DNA of 64,000 nt, taken from the NCBI RefSeq assembly GCF_027533645.1, contig NZ_JAQAGY010000008.1:186001-250000 (forward strand). The letters are read 5' to 3'. This DNA comes from Paenibacillus caseinilyticus. GTDB lineage: Bacteria; Bacillota; Bacilli; Paenibacillales; NBRC-103111. The notes beneath the pieces were generated by a model. It did no database searches and was not told the DNA's origin. It saw only the letters and a list, made by a program, of their open reading frames with translations. Of this stretch, positions 8,168 through 16,229 are shown piece after piece. Numbering within the stretch: the first letter of the stretch is position 1; every line of letters begins with the position of its first letter. A program made the translations under genes and the position numbers.

Positions 8168-9343
8168 TCAGTCGGTGCGCAGCGCATCGATCGGACGGAG
8201 CTTGGAAGCCTTGTTCGCCGGGTATAAGCCGAAGATAATGCCGACGAGCACGGAGAACAGGAAAGCGTACAGCCCGATGTCCATCGACAGCTCCGTCGGC
8301 TGCTTCGGATTGAGATACGGCCAGGCGAGAGCAAGACCCGAGCCGAGCGCAAGACCGATGAAGCCGCCGAGGCCGCTGATGACCGCCGACTCGACGAGGA
8401 ACTGCAGCAGGATGTTGCGGCGCTTGGCGCCGATTGATTTGCGGATGCCGATCTCGCGGGTCCGTTCGCTTACGGTCACGAGCATGATGTTCATGATCCC
8501 GATCCCGCCGACGAGCAGCGAGATGCAGGCGACGCTGATCAGCTGGTTCGTCAGGGAGCTCGACGCTTCCTTGCGTGAGTTCATCAGCTCATCCTGATTC
8601 GACAGGTTGAAGCCCGTATCGCTCTTGAATTTGTAGGTAAGATACTTCTTCATCGTCGCCTGGGCGGTATAGATCTCTTCGTTGCTCGGGGCCTCGACAT
8701 ATGTCGTCCGGATGGCTCCAAGCTTGAAGGCGCGTCTGGCCGTCTCAAGCGGGACGAACACGGTATTATCGAGCGAGTTGCCCGTGCTATTGGAGCCCTT
8801 GCTCTTCAGCGTGCCTACGACCTCGAAGACTACGCCGTCGATATTGAGGCTCTCGCCGATCGGATCTTCCGTACCGAAGTATTCGGTGGCGATGGCACTG
8901 CCGAGCACCGCTACGCGGCTGCGCAGCTCCGAATCCGCATCGGCCAGGAATCGGCCGTCCGCCACTTCCCCCTTCATGATGTCGAGATAACGGTCATTGG
9001 TGCCGATGACATTATGGCTGGCCTGCGTCCGGTCATACTTCACATTGGAATTCTTCGTCATCGTAGGCGCTATGGCCGAGAATTCGGGCAAGAGTTCGAG
9101 CTCCATGAGCTCGTCATAATCGAGCTGCGTGGCCCGGCCGTTCCCCAGGACATTGACGACCATCATGTTCGTGCCGAGCGCCTCGTACTGCTTCTCGATC
9201 TGGGCGGTAGTCCCGCGCCCGATCGACACGAGGGTGACGACAGAGGCGACACCGATAATGACACCGAGCATCGTGAGCATGGTTCTCATCGGGGAGGAGA
9301 CCACCGTGCGCAGCGCCATGCGGATTAGTTCGGAGGCTCTCAT
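8168..9343 (-). CDS. MacB-type ABC transporter permease (FtsX/MacB_PCD)
   Basis: A 391-residue permease with the MacB arrangement: helix 1 (MLTMLGVIIGVASVV, residues about 23-40), a large extracellular domain of about 210 residues, then three C-terminal helices beginning near SVACISLLVGGIGIMNIMLV. ERTREIGIRKSIGAKR is the coupling segment that contacts the ATPase. It overlaps the ATPase gene by 4 bp (ATGA). MacB-type systems are mechanotransmitters that drive export through, or with, an adaptor protein without moving substrate across their own membrane helices. The matching adaptor is encoded at the start of the operon. Confidence 0.92.
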   Translation of the reverse strand: MRASELIRMALRTVVSSPMRTMLTMLGVIIGVASVVTLVSIGRGTTAQIEKQYEALGTNMMVVNVLGNGRATQLDYDELMELELLPEFSAIAPTMTKNSNVKYDRTQASHNVIGTNDRYLDIMKGEVADGRFLADADSELRSRVAVLGSAIATEYFGTEDPIGESLNIDGVVFEVVGTLKSKGSNSTGNSLDNTVFVPLETARRAFKLGAIRTTYVEAPSNEEIYTAQATMKKYLTYKFKSDTGFNLSNQDELMNSRKEASSSLTNQLISVACISLLVGGIGIMNIMLVTVSERTREIGIRKSIGAKRRNILLQFLVESAVISGLGGFIGLALGSGLALAWPYLNPKQPTELSMDIGLYAFLFSVLVGIIFGLYPANKASKLRPIDALRTD

Positions 9344-10077
9344 ACCGTCACGCCCGCTTTCGGTGCCGCGTTCGCCGCCGTGCCGGGAATCGGCGCATTA
9401 CGGATATCCGATACGATCTGGCCGTCCCGGATGGAGACCACTCTTCTTGCATTCTCCGCAATGTGCAGGTCATGCGTAATCAGAACGATCGTATTGCCCT
9501 GCTCGTTGAGCTTCTGGATAAGTTCCAGCACCTCGACCCCTGTCTTGGAGTCCAGGGCACCGGTCGGCTCATCGGCCAGCAGCAGCGCCGGCGACATCGC
9601 CAGCGCGCGGGCAATCGCCACACGCTGCTGCTGGCCTCCGGAGAGCTCGCTCGGCTTATGATGACCGCGCTGTCCCATGCCTAGCAGCTCCAGCATCTCC
9701 AGCGCCAGTTCCCTGCGCCGCTTCGGCAGCACGCCGGAGTAGATCATCGGCAGCTCCACGTTCTCGATGGCCGTCAGCCGGGGCAGCAGATTGAACTGCT
9801 GGAAGATGAAGCCGATCTTCTTGTTGCGCAGCTCCGCGAGCTGATTATCGGACATGTTCTCCGTGGAGACGCCGTCCAGTTTATAGGTGCCCGAAGTAGG
9901 CACATCGAGAAGCCCGATGGTGTTCATCAGCGTCGACTTGCCGGAGCCGCTGGGCCCGACGATCGCCACGAGATCGCCCCGCTGCACTTCCAGGGTCAGA
10001 TCGTCAAGGATCCGGAGCTTCTCGGCGCCGCGGGCGTATTCTTTGCATATGTTGCGTAATTCGATCATGACTTCCAC
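9340..10077 (-). CDS. MacB-type ABC transporter ATP-binding protein
   Basis: A 245-residue ATPase of the MacB/LolD/FtsE group. Walker A GPSGSGKST, Q-loop FIFQQFNLLPRLTA, signature LSGGQQQRVAIARAL, Walker B LLLADEPTGALD and switch His ITHDLHIAE are all intact. The GTG at 10077 is taken as the start because GGAG lies eight bases before it; ATG three codons later is possible. It couples by a 4-bp overlap to the permease and follows the adaptor gene by 27 bp. Confidence 0.92.
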   Translation of the reverse strand: MEVMIELRNICKEYARGAEKLRILDDLTLEVQRGDLVAIVGPSGSGKSTLMNTIGLLDVPTSGTYKLDGVSTENMSDNQLAELRNKKIGFIFQQFNLLPRLTAIENVELPMIYSGVLPKRRRELALEMLELLGMGQRGHHKPSELSGGQQQRVAIARALAMSPALLLADEPTGALDSKTGVEVLELIQKLNEQGNTIVLITHDLHIAENARRVVSIRDGQIVSDIRNAPIPGTAANAAPKAGVTV

Positions 10078-10104
10078 CTGCGTCTCTCCTTTCCTGCGCC
10101 GCGC

Positions 10105-11781
10105 TTACCGCTGTCCGCCTGTTCCTCCGCCCTGTCCGCCTCCAGGAAATCCGCCTGCGCCGCCGCCCGGGAAGCCTCCCGCGCCGCCGCCCTGCTGCAT
10201 CATCTGCCGGATCCGCTCGATATCGGCCTGGGAGCCGTTCGTCGTCGTCTGGCGCACCGGAATCACTACTTTCTCGCCTTCCTGCAGCCCTTCGGTGATT
10301 TCGATCGACGTTTTGTTGCTGATGCCCGTCTTCACTTCACGCTGTTCTTTGGTCCCGTCCGCTTGGAGCACGGAGACGGTCCGCTTGCCTTTGGCGCGCT
10401 GCAGCGCTTCGACCGGCAGGGTAATGATGTCCTTCTTGTCCTGAACGAGAATCTCTGCAGTCGCCGTCAGGCCGTTGCGCAGCTCGCCCGAATTCTTGAC
10501 CGTGATGACCACGTCGAAGAACGTCACCCCGTTCGTGGTCGTCCCTACGGTAGACACCTGGCTCACTTCGCCCTCGAACACCTTGCCGGTGATCGAATCC
10601 ACCGTAACCTCCGCCTTCTGCCCCACCTTCACGTTCGGCAGATCAAGTTCGTCCACTTGAATGGGGAGCTGCATCGTATCGAGGCTCGCTACCCCGCCCA
10701 GCACCGTATTGGCTTCGATCGTCGAACCAACCGGATAGCTCGCGAGCACATTCTTCTTCTTATCGGCAAAATCGGTGGAGAAGACGCCGTCGAACGGAGC
10801 CGTGAGCGTCAGCTTCGCGATCCGCTCCTCGAGCAGCGCAATCTGCGACTGCTGCTTCTCGATCGCCTTCTGCTTGTCTTTGATATCATCCGCGAGCGTA
10901 TCGCTGCCGAGCACGGCCAGCACCGCCCCTTTGGTCACCGTATCCCCCGTCTTCACCTTGAGATCACGGATCGTCCCGCCGGCTCCCGCGAATACGGGCT
11001 CGACGTTGTCGTAGGAAAGCGCCGCTTTGGCCGTCGATTCGGCTTCCCTGCCACCAAGCAGAACCGATCCCTCTACATTCATGCCTTCGTCCAGCGTACC
11101 GTCGTTGCGGATCTCGACCTCGACATCCACCAGCTTGTTGCCTGCCGCGTCGCCCCGGACCTGCTTGCTCACCGATAGCACCTTGCCCGTGCGGCTGAGC
11201 GAGAACCCGTCGGCTTCCAGCTCCACCTCGTCACCCTTCTTGAGCTGCAGCGCATCATCCACAAGGAACGGCAGTTTGACCTTAAGCACCGAGGTATCGG
11301 TGATGGTCGCGACGCGGCCCGACTTGTTCACGCTGCCTCCGGCGTCGATATTGCTCGACAGCGTGATTTCGCCCGCTACCGGAGCTGTGATGGTCATGCT
11401 GCCCTGCTGCTCCTGCAGATCTGCAAGATCCGATTGGAGCGTGGATAAGGTCGAGCGGGCGTCGCTCAGATTCGTATCCAGCTCCGGATCCGATACGACG
11501 ACGAGCACATCCCCCTGCTTGACCGCCTGGTTGCGCGTCAGGTTCAGCGTCTTGATCGTCCCGTCGGCCGGCGCTATGATATTTTGAAGATCTCTCGCTT
11601 CGAACTGCGAGGTACCGGAGACGGTCGAACGGAGCTCGCCTTTTTTGACCTCCGTCGTTTTCTCCTGTTTCACCGCTGCCGCACTCTTCGGTTTCTGCTG
11701 AAGATAGACATAAGTGCCCCCTCCGGCCAGCACCACGGCCAGTCCGGCAATGATCCAAGTCTTGCGTTGTGGTCGTGCCAT
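10105..11781 (-). CDS. HlyD/MacA-family membrane fusion (adaptor) protein with Gly-rich tail
   Basis: A 558-residue adaptor: an N-terminal anchor helix (WIIAGLAVVLAGGGTYVYL), two barrel-sandwich/lipoyl halves (GTIKTLNLTRNQAVKQGDVL and GTIRDLKVKTGDTVTKGAVL), helical hairpin segments (SDLADLQEQQG and DKQKAIEKQQSQIALLEER), beta-barrel and membrane-proximal domains. In Gram-positives these adaptors sit outside the membrane and work with MacB-like permeases to export peptides, drugs or lipids. It is longer than typical MacA (about 370-400) because of the second lipoyl segment and a C-terminal tail of about 25 residues built from GGGAGGFP repeats. The start follows AGGAGG. First gene of the operon. 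Confidence 0.88.
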   Translation of the reverse strand: MARPQRKTWIIAGLAVVLAGGGTYVYLQQKPKSAAAVKQEKTTEVKKGELRSTVSGTSQFEARDLQNIIAPADGTIKTLNLTRNQAVKQGDVLVVVSDPELDTNLSDARSTLSTLQSDLADLQEQQGSMTITAPVAGEITLSSNIDAGGSVNKSGRVATITDTSVLKVKLPFLVDDALQLKKGDEVELEADGFSLSRTGKVLSVSKQVRGDAAGNKLVDVEVEIRNDGTLDEGMNVEGSVLLGGREAESTAKAALSYDNVEPVFAGAGGTIRDLKVKTGDTVTKGAVLAVLGSDTLADDIKDKQKAIEKQQSQIALLEERIAKLTLTAPFDGVFSTDFADKKKNVLASYPVGSTIEANTVLGGVASLDTMQLPIQVDELDLPNVKVGQKAEVTVDSITGKVFEGEVSQVSTVGTTTNGVTFFDVVITVKNSGELRNGLTATAEILVQDKKDIITLPVEALQRAKGKRTVSVLQADGTKEQREVKTGISNKTSIEITEGLQEGEKVVIPVRQTTTNGSQADIERIRQMMQQGGGAGGFPGGGAGGFPGGGQGGGTGGQR

Positions 11782-12181
11782 TCGTATGTTCCCCTCCTGA
11801 AGGACTAACGTGAATTCTGCTCTATAGCCTTCATCATAGCGCTCATTTGTGAATCAAACGTGAAGAAAGCTTAAGATAAGATGAAAATGAGCTGGGAGTT
11901 TGCTGAAAAAGCCGTTTCGTCCTGGCGAAAAAAGGGTATAAGGAGTGCAGCGTAAGGGGGAATGCGCAGTTCAGCGGCAGAGGAAGGCCTTCTGCAACAA
12001 CCGCCTTTCCTCGTCAATAAAGGTTGGCAGCGCTAATGACTCCGGGGAGAAGACAAACTGCAGGCTTTGCGAGTGAGGCTGGCGATGACGACAACAAAAA
12101 AAGCAGACCGCCGTTAGGCAGCCTGCTTCGTTGTGCTTGATCGTTCCGTCACGTTCGATCCGTTAATGATCCACCAAGCCG
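11782..12181. other. Intergenic region upstream of the exporter operon
   Basis: About 400 bp without a credible gene. It holds the 5' leader and presumed promoter of the exporter operon at the left, an imperfect hairpin (GAGGAAGGC and GCCTTTCCTC, about 11980-12015), and the terminator of the SDR gene at the right end. Confidence 0.5.
12094..12129 (-). terminator. Terminator of the SDR/YdaT operon
   Basis: AAGCAG and CTGCTT arms with a second internal GGCTGCC/GGCGGT pairing. On the minus strand the stem is followed by seven Ts. It lies about 50 bp past the SDR stop. Confidence 0.7.
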
Positions 12182-13051
12182 TTACCCGTTGATAATCTCT
12201 CCGCCGTTGATGTGAAGGAACTGGCCGGACATATAAGACGAGTCGTCCGAGGCCAGGAACACATATGCCGGCCCGAGCTCCTCCGGCTGTCCGGGACGAC
12301 TCATCGGCTGGGTGCCGCCGAATTCGGCCACTTTATCCGCATCGAAGGTGGATGGAATGAGCGGTGTCCAGATCGGCCCCGGCGCCACGCCGTTGACCCG
12401 GATGCCTTTCTCCGCCAGATTCATTGACAGCGAACGCGTGAACGCCACGATCGCTCCTTTGGTCGACGAATAATCTAGCAGCGTAGGCTGTCCTCGGTAC
12501 GCCGTGATCGAGGCGGTGTTAATAATGGCCGCGCCCTCTTGCAAGTGCGGCATCGCAGCTTTGGTCATAAAGAACATGGAGAAGATGTTCGTGCGGAACG
12601 TACGCTCGAGCTGCTCCTGTGAAATTTCGGTGATGGAATCCTGCGGATGCTGCTCGGCCGCATTGTTCACGAGAATATCGAGCTTGCCGAACTTCTCTAC
12701 CACCTTCCTCACCGCTTCAAAACAGAACTTCTCGTCGCCGATATCCCCTGCGATGAGCAGGCAGCGCGTGCCCTCTTCCTCGACAAGGCGCTGGGTTTCC
12801 TTCGCGTCCTCGTGCTCGTTGAGATAGATGATGGCCACATCCGCGCCTTCCGCCGCGTAGCAGGCCGCCGCGGCGCGTCCGATGCCACTGTCCCCTCCGG
12901 TGATGATCGCCACTTTGCCGAGCAGCTTGCCGCTGCCTTTATACTTACGGTCCTTCGCCACCGGCTTCGGAGTCATCTCGCTCTCTACGCCGGGTTGGCG
13001 GTCCTGATGCTGTGCGGGCATGGTTTGCTTTTCCTTCTGCGTCGTACTCAT
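12182..13051 (-). CDS. SDR-family oxidoreductase, general-stress-protein-39 (YdaD/YhxC) type
   Basis: A 289-residue classical short-chain dehydrogenase with an extended N-terminus of about 45 residues, typical of the YdaD/YhxC group. The cofactor motif TGGDSGIGRAAA is near residue 52; LVNNAAEQHP follows; the catalytic pair is Tyr/Lys in DYSSTKGA; and GPIWTPLIPSTF is the usual C-terminal loop. The substrate is not known for this group; Bacillus members are induced by general stress. ATG 13051 follows GGGAGAGAG. It sits 33 bp after a YdaT-like gene, and in Bacillus subtilis ydaD and ydaT also belong to the same stress locus. Confidence 0.9.
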   Translation of the reverse strand: MSTTQKEKQTMPAQHQDRQPGVESEMTPKPVAKDRKYKGSGKLLGKVAIITGGDSGIGRAAAACYAAEGADVAIIYLNEHEDAKETQRLVEEEGTRCLLIAGDIGDEKFCFEAVRKVVEKFGKLDILVNNAAEQHPQDSITEISQEQLERTFRTNIFSMFFMTKAAMPHLQEGAAIINTASITAYRGQPTLLDYSSTKGAIVAFTRSLSMNLAEKGIRVNGVAPGPIWTPLIPSTFDADKVAEFGGTQPMSRPGQPEELGPAYVFLASDDSSYMSGQFLHINGGEIING

Positions 13052-13084
13052 GGTATCTCTCTCCCTTCGGTAATGAATATCGAT

Positions 13085-13516
13085 TTATTTATCGAAGCTG
13101 TACGTCTTCTCGATTCGGCCGTCGCCGCCATGCAGGATGGCGCTCGTTCCGTCCTGCTCCGCGAGCTGCCGTGCTTTGGCCACGGCTTCTTCCCTCGATC
13201 CGGACTGGAACCGTGCGGGTCCGCCTTCTTCCTTGACAGCCCATCCGGCACCCGGATCAGGAACGACATGATAGTCTACACGGGAAGCCGCCGGACGGCC
13301 GCCGCCATGCTTCTTTGGGGCATCGCGCGACTCTCCGCTATCTTGTTCCCCGTGGTGCTCATGCCATTCCTTCGCCTTGGCTGTGGCGATGGCGATAGCG
13401 CGTCCCTCTTCATGTCCGTCCCCTAGCAGCGCGTTGGCAATTTCCACTGCCTTGTGCCTGATCTCGGGGTCCATGTTCTTTAGGGATGGGGGGTAATCCC
13501 CGTCTCTCCACGGCAT
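13085..13516 (-). CDS. YdaT-like stress protein (ChaB-like N-terminus plus DUF2188)
   Basis: A 143-residue soluble protein. Residues 1-52 (MPWRDGDYPPSLKNMDPEIR, then EIANALL and EGRAIAIATAKAKEWHE) match the ChaB-like segment of Bacillus YdaT. Residues about 80-143 (YHVVPDPGAGWAVKEEG, AVAKARQLAEQ, ILHGGDGRI) are a DUF2188 domain. The two are joined by a His/Gly/Lys-rich linker. The biochemical role is unknown; Bacillus homologues are general stress proteins. The ATG is preceded by AAGGAGG at ideal spacing, and a sigma-B-like promoter lies about 40 bp upstream. It is first gene of a two-gene operon with the SDR. Confidence 0.85.
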   Translation of the reverse strand: MPWRDGDYPPSLKNMDPEIRHKAVEIANALLGDGHEEGRAIAIATAKAKEWHEHHGEQDSGESRDAPKKHGGGRPAASRVDYHVVPDPGAGWAVKEEGGPARFQSGSREEAVAKARQLAEQDGTSAILHGGDGRIEKTYSFDK

Positions 13517-13554
13517 GGCTTACACCTCCTTCCACAAAGTGGATACTCTTATAT

Positions 13555-13580
13555 TTATCCGGCCCCTCCCCCCGTGAAAC
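13555..13580 (-). promoter_or_regulatory. Possible sigma-B-type promoter for the ydaT-like/SDR operon
   Basis: On the minus strand GTTTCA is separated by 14 bases from GGATAA, resembling the sigma-B pattern GTTTWW-N(12-15)-GGGWAW. It is positioned about 40 bp before the YdaT-like start. The match is inferred by eye, and whether this organism has sigma-B cannot be seen here. Confidence 0.4.
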
Positions 13581-13750
13581 AAGCCCGAAGGAACCGCCGG
13601 CTTCCCGATCCCCCGCCCGCCGCATCACTGCTGCGCCTTAACGGCGGCACTGACTTTTGGAGAATACATGCCGATCCGATATCCATATACAAAGTACAGG
13701 AGTTGCTTCGCGGGACAGCTCGCTTGGCTGATTGCCTGCCTGCGATTGTA

Positions 13751-13836
13751 ACGCCAGCTTCTGCCCGATCACGCCAGCTCCTGCCCGATCACGCCAGCTC
13801 CTGCCCGATCACGCCAGCTCCTGCCCGATCACGCCC
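13751..13836. repeat. Tandem repeat, four copies of a 20-bp unit
   Basis: The unit ACGCCAGCTCCTGCCCGATC occurs four times head to tail from 13751 to 13830, then continues for five more bases. The first copy differs by one base (CTT for CTC). There are no spacers, so this is not a CRISPR array. It is probably a slippage-derived minisatellite. Confidence 0.9.
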
Positions 13837-13865
13837 AAAACCCTCTGTCCGTAGGACAGAAGGTC
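13836..13865 (-). terminator. Terminator of the aldehyde dehydrogenase gene
   Basis: CCTTCTGTCC, loop TAC and GGACAGAGGG, followed on the minus strand by TTTTGGG. It lies about 75 bp after the aldehyde dehydrogenase stop codon. Confidence 0.7.
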
Positions 13866-13940
13866 TTGTTTTTCCCTGAGGTCTTGTCTTTCCCTGCAAA
13901 GTTCACTGCTTGCCTCGGGGTAAGCTGGACGGCAAGCGCG

Positions 13941-15422
13941 TTAGAGCTGAATCCAGACACTCTTCACTTCCGTGTAATTGTCGAGCGCGTAGGAGCCCAT
14001 CTCCCGTCCGATGCCGGACTGCTTGTACCCGCCGAACGGGGAAGCGGCATCGAAGACGTTGTAGCAGTTGACCCACACGGTGCCCGCCTTGAGGCGCGCG
14101 GCCGCATAATGGGCGTTCTTCACGTTCTCCGTCCAAAGGCCCGCGGCGAGGCCGTAATCGCTGTTGTTCGCCCTGGCGATCACATCGTCGAGATCCTCGT
14201 ATGGCATGGCCGCGACGACCGGTCCGAAGATCTCTTCGCGAGCGATCGTCATGTCGTCCCGCACATCCGCGAACACCGTCGGCTCCACGAAATAACCGGA
14301 GCCATAAGGGTTCGAGCCGCCGTGTACGAGCTGGGCGCCTTCGCTCTGTCCCTGCTCGATGTAGCGGAGCACCCGGTTCTGCTGCTCGCTCGAGACGAGC
14401 GGCCCGATCTCCGTCTCCTCTTCGAGCCCCGAGCCCTGCTTCAGGCTGCGGCAGTGCAGCGCCAAGTCGGCGACGACGTTGTCGTACACTTTCTTCTGAA
14501 TGAAGAGCCGGGACCCTGCGCAGCAGACTTGTCCCTGGTTGAACATGATGCCGCTTAGAGCGCCCGGAATGGCACGCGAGAGGTCGGCGTCCGGCAGAAT
14601 GATATTCGGCGACTTGCCGCCGAGCTCCAGCGTGACGCGCTTCAGCGAGTCCGCGGCCTGGCGCATGATCATCTTGCCGACTTCCGTCGAGCCGGTGAAC
14701 GCGATCTTGTTCACGAGCGGATGGTTCACCAGCGCTTGCCCCGCCGTCTCGCCGAAGCCCGGGACCACGTTCACGACGCCGTCCGGGAAGCCCGCTTCCT
14801 GGATGAGCTCGGCCAGGTACAGCGCGGATAAGGGCGTCTGCTCCGCCGGCTTCAGCACGATCGTGCATCCGGTCGCGAGCGCCGGGCCGATCTTCCACAT
14901 CGCCATGAGCAGCGGGAAGTTCCACGGGATGATCTGGCCGACCACACCGACCGGCTCATGTCTGGTATAGTTAAAATAATCGCCGCTGACCGGGATCGTC
15001 TGGCCCGTCAGCTTCGTCGTCCAGCCGGCATAATAGCGGAGGTGCTCAATGGCCAGCGGCAGATCCGCTCCCCGGGTCTCGCGGATCGGTTTGCCGTTGT
15101 CGAGAGTCTCGAGCCTGGCGAGTTCTTCCTTGTTCTCCTCGATGAGATCTGCCAGCTTATACATCAGCCGTCCCCGCTCGGCTGCACTGAGCCGGGACCA
15201 AGGGCCTTCGTCGAAGGCCGTACGGGCCGCGCGGACCGCCGCATCGATGTCGGCTTCATCCCCCTCGCTCACGGTAGCCAAGACTTCCCCGGTAGCCGGA
15301 TTAGGCGTATCAAACGTACGTCCTGAGACCGCTTCCACAAATTGGCCGCCAATAAACAATCGTTTTGTCCCCTGCAAGAACAGGTCCAGCCGGCTGCGCT
15401 GCGCCATCATCGATTCGCTCAT
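13941..15422 (-). CDS. NAD(P)-dependent aldehyde dehydrogenase (DhaS/BetB-like)
   Basis: A 493-residue soluble enzyme oxidising an aldehyde to the acid. The family landmarks are in order: [13 protein letters not shown] near residue 165, the cofactor motif FTGSTEVGK near 242, general base Glu266 in LELGGKSPN, catalytic Cys300 in [10 protein letters not shown], and [14 protein letters not shown] near 390. Length and motifs fit the class including Bacillus DhaS and betaine aldehyde dehydrogenases. The specific substrate cannot be assigned. ATG 15422 follows GGAGG by seven bases. It is divergent from an HxlR-type regulator 196 bp away, which may control it in response to reactive aldehydes or quinones. 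Confidence 0.9.
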   Translation of the reverse strand: MSESMMAQRSRLDLFLQGTKRLFIGGQFVEAVSGRTFDTPNPATGEVLATVSEGDEADIDAAVRAARTAFDEGPWSRLSAAERGRLMYKLADLIEENKEELARLETLDNGKPIRETRGADLPLAIEHLRYYAGWTTKLTGQTIPVSGDYFNYTRHEPVGVVGQIIPWNFPLLMAMWKIGPALATGCTIVLKPAEQTPLSALYLAELIQEAGFPDGVVNVVPGFGETAGQALVNHPLVNKIAFTGSTEVGKMIMRQAADSLKRVTLELGGKSPNIILPDADLSRAIPGALSGIMFNQGQVCCAGSRLFIQKKVYDNVVADLALHCRSLKQGSGLEEETEIGPLVSSEQQNRVLRYIEQGQSEGAQLVHGGSNPYGSGYFVEPTVFADVRDDMTIAREEIFGPVVAAMPYEDLDDVIARANNSDYGLAAGLWTENVKNAHYAAARLKAGTVWVNCYNVFDAASPFGGYKQSGIGREMGSYALDNYTEVKSVWIQL

Positions 15423-15618
15423 GAAAGTGCCTCCATTCTTGAAATAAAGTGCGTTCCCCCTTATTCTAAGAGAAGAAAGCGCTTTTGGTAAGAATGCACT
15501 TATTTGTGCGATAGTTACCCGGAGGATACTTTTGTGCCGTACAAGCCTTCAGGGCTCTGTACTGGTTCAGCGGATCTGCCCATCCGGTCTCCACCCTAAG
15601 CGAAAGGCGGAATGCCAC

Positions 15619-15984
15619 GTGGCTGACGTGCTGAGGAAAGAAGTCAAAAAACGGCTCGAGAACAAGGAATTCCACTGCGAGAAGGAACTGACGCTTTCGC
15701 TGATCAGCGGCAAATGGAAAATCTCCATTCTGTATTACCTGAACGAGGAAGGCGCTCTCCGGTTCAGCGACCTGCAGCGCCTCTTCCCAAGGATCACCCA
15801 CAAGGTACTGACCGCCCAGCTGCGCGAACTGGAGGAGGACGGCATCGTGGCCCGGCGCATCTACCCCGAAGTCCCGCCGCGGGTCGAGTATTCCTTGACG
15901 CAGCGCGGCGCTTCCCTGCTGCCGATCATCCGGATGATGTATGACTGGGGCAAAGAACATATCACCCATTATGCCAAGCGATAA
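15619..15984 (+). CDS. HxlR-family winged-helix transcriptional regulator
   Basis: A 121-residue DNA-binding protein. CEKELTLSLISGKWKISILYYL contains the family's conserved N-terminal Cys before the first helix; RFSDLQRLFPRITHKVLTAQLRELEEDG is the winged-helix core; and PPRVEYSLTQRG is the wing. HxlR/YodB-type regulators sense electrophiles or diamide through that Cys. The GTG at 15619 is chosen since AAAGGCGG lies eight bases upstream and the longer reading adds residues unlike the family. It is divergent from the aldehyde dehydrogenase, its probable target. The intact protein contrasts with the broken paralogue near 4.2 kb. Confidence 0.85.
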   Translation: MADVLRKEVKKRLENKEFHCEKELTLSLISGKWKISILYYLNEEGALRFSDLQRLFPRITHKVLTAQLRELEEDGIVARRIYPEVPPRVEYSLTQRGASLLPIIRMMYDWGKEHITHYAKR

Positions 15985-16102
15985 CCGGGGGATGGGACGC
16001 CGGGGAGAGATACCTTCCCCGTGATTCCGCTCCCCGGTTCCGGTATTCAGGTGCCGGCCTATTTCACGGAGCCCCCGCGGAACACGCCCAGCCAAGCCAA
16101 AA

Positions 16103-16140
16103 TAAAAAAAGCCCCGCCGGCCTCATCACAGCCGGGGGAC
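16103..16140 (-). terminator. Terminator of the selenium operon
   Basis: GCCGG/CCGGC and GGGG/CCCC pairings form a GC-rich stem, followed on the minus strand by TTTTTTTATTTTG. It lies about 90 bp after the selU stop. Confidence 0.75.
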
Positions 16141-16229
16141 CTTCCGGACGCGCCGGGCGCTCCGGTTACAACGTATGGCAAGGCCTGGTACACGGCTGCA
16201 GGCCAGCCGCCCCGTGCCTCTCAGGCGAG

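Larger units (their letters stand above)
13517..13940. other. Intergenic region with short tandem repeats
   Basis: A 424-bp gap between the stress operon and the aldehyde dehydrogenase gene. The right half contains a four-copy 20-bp tandem array, the aldehyde dehydrogenase terminator, and two near-copies of AGGTCTTGTYTTTCCCTG (about 13861-13898). No protein-coding potential was found. Confidence 0.6.

Noticed and set aside
13751-13836. Possible CRISPR array
   Set aside because: Units are contiguous with no spacers, and no cas gene is present.
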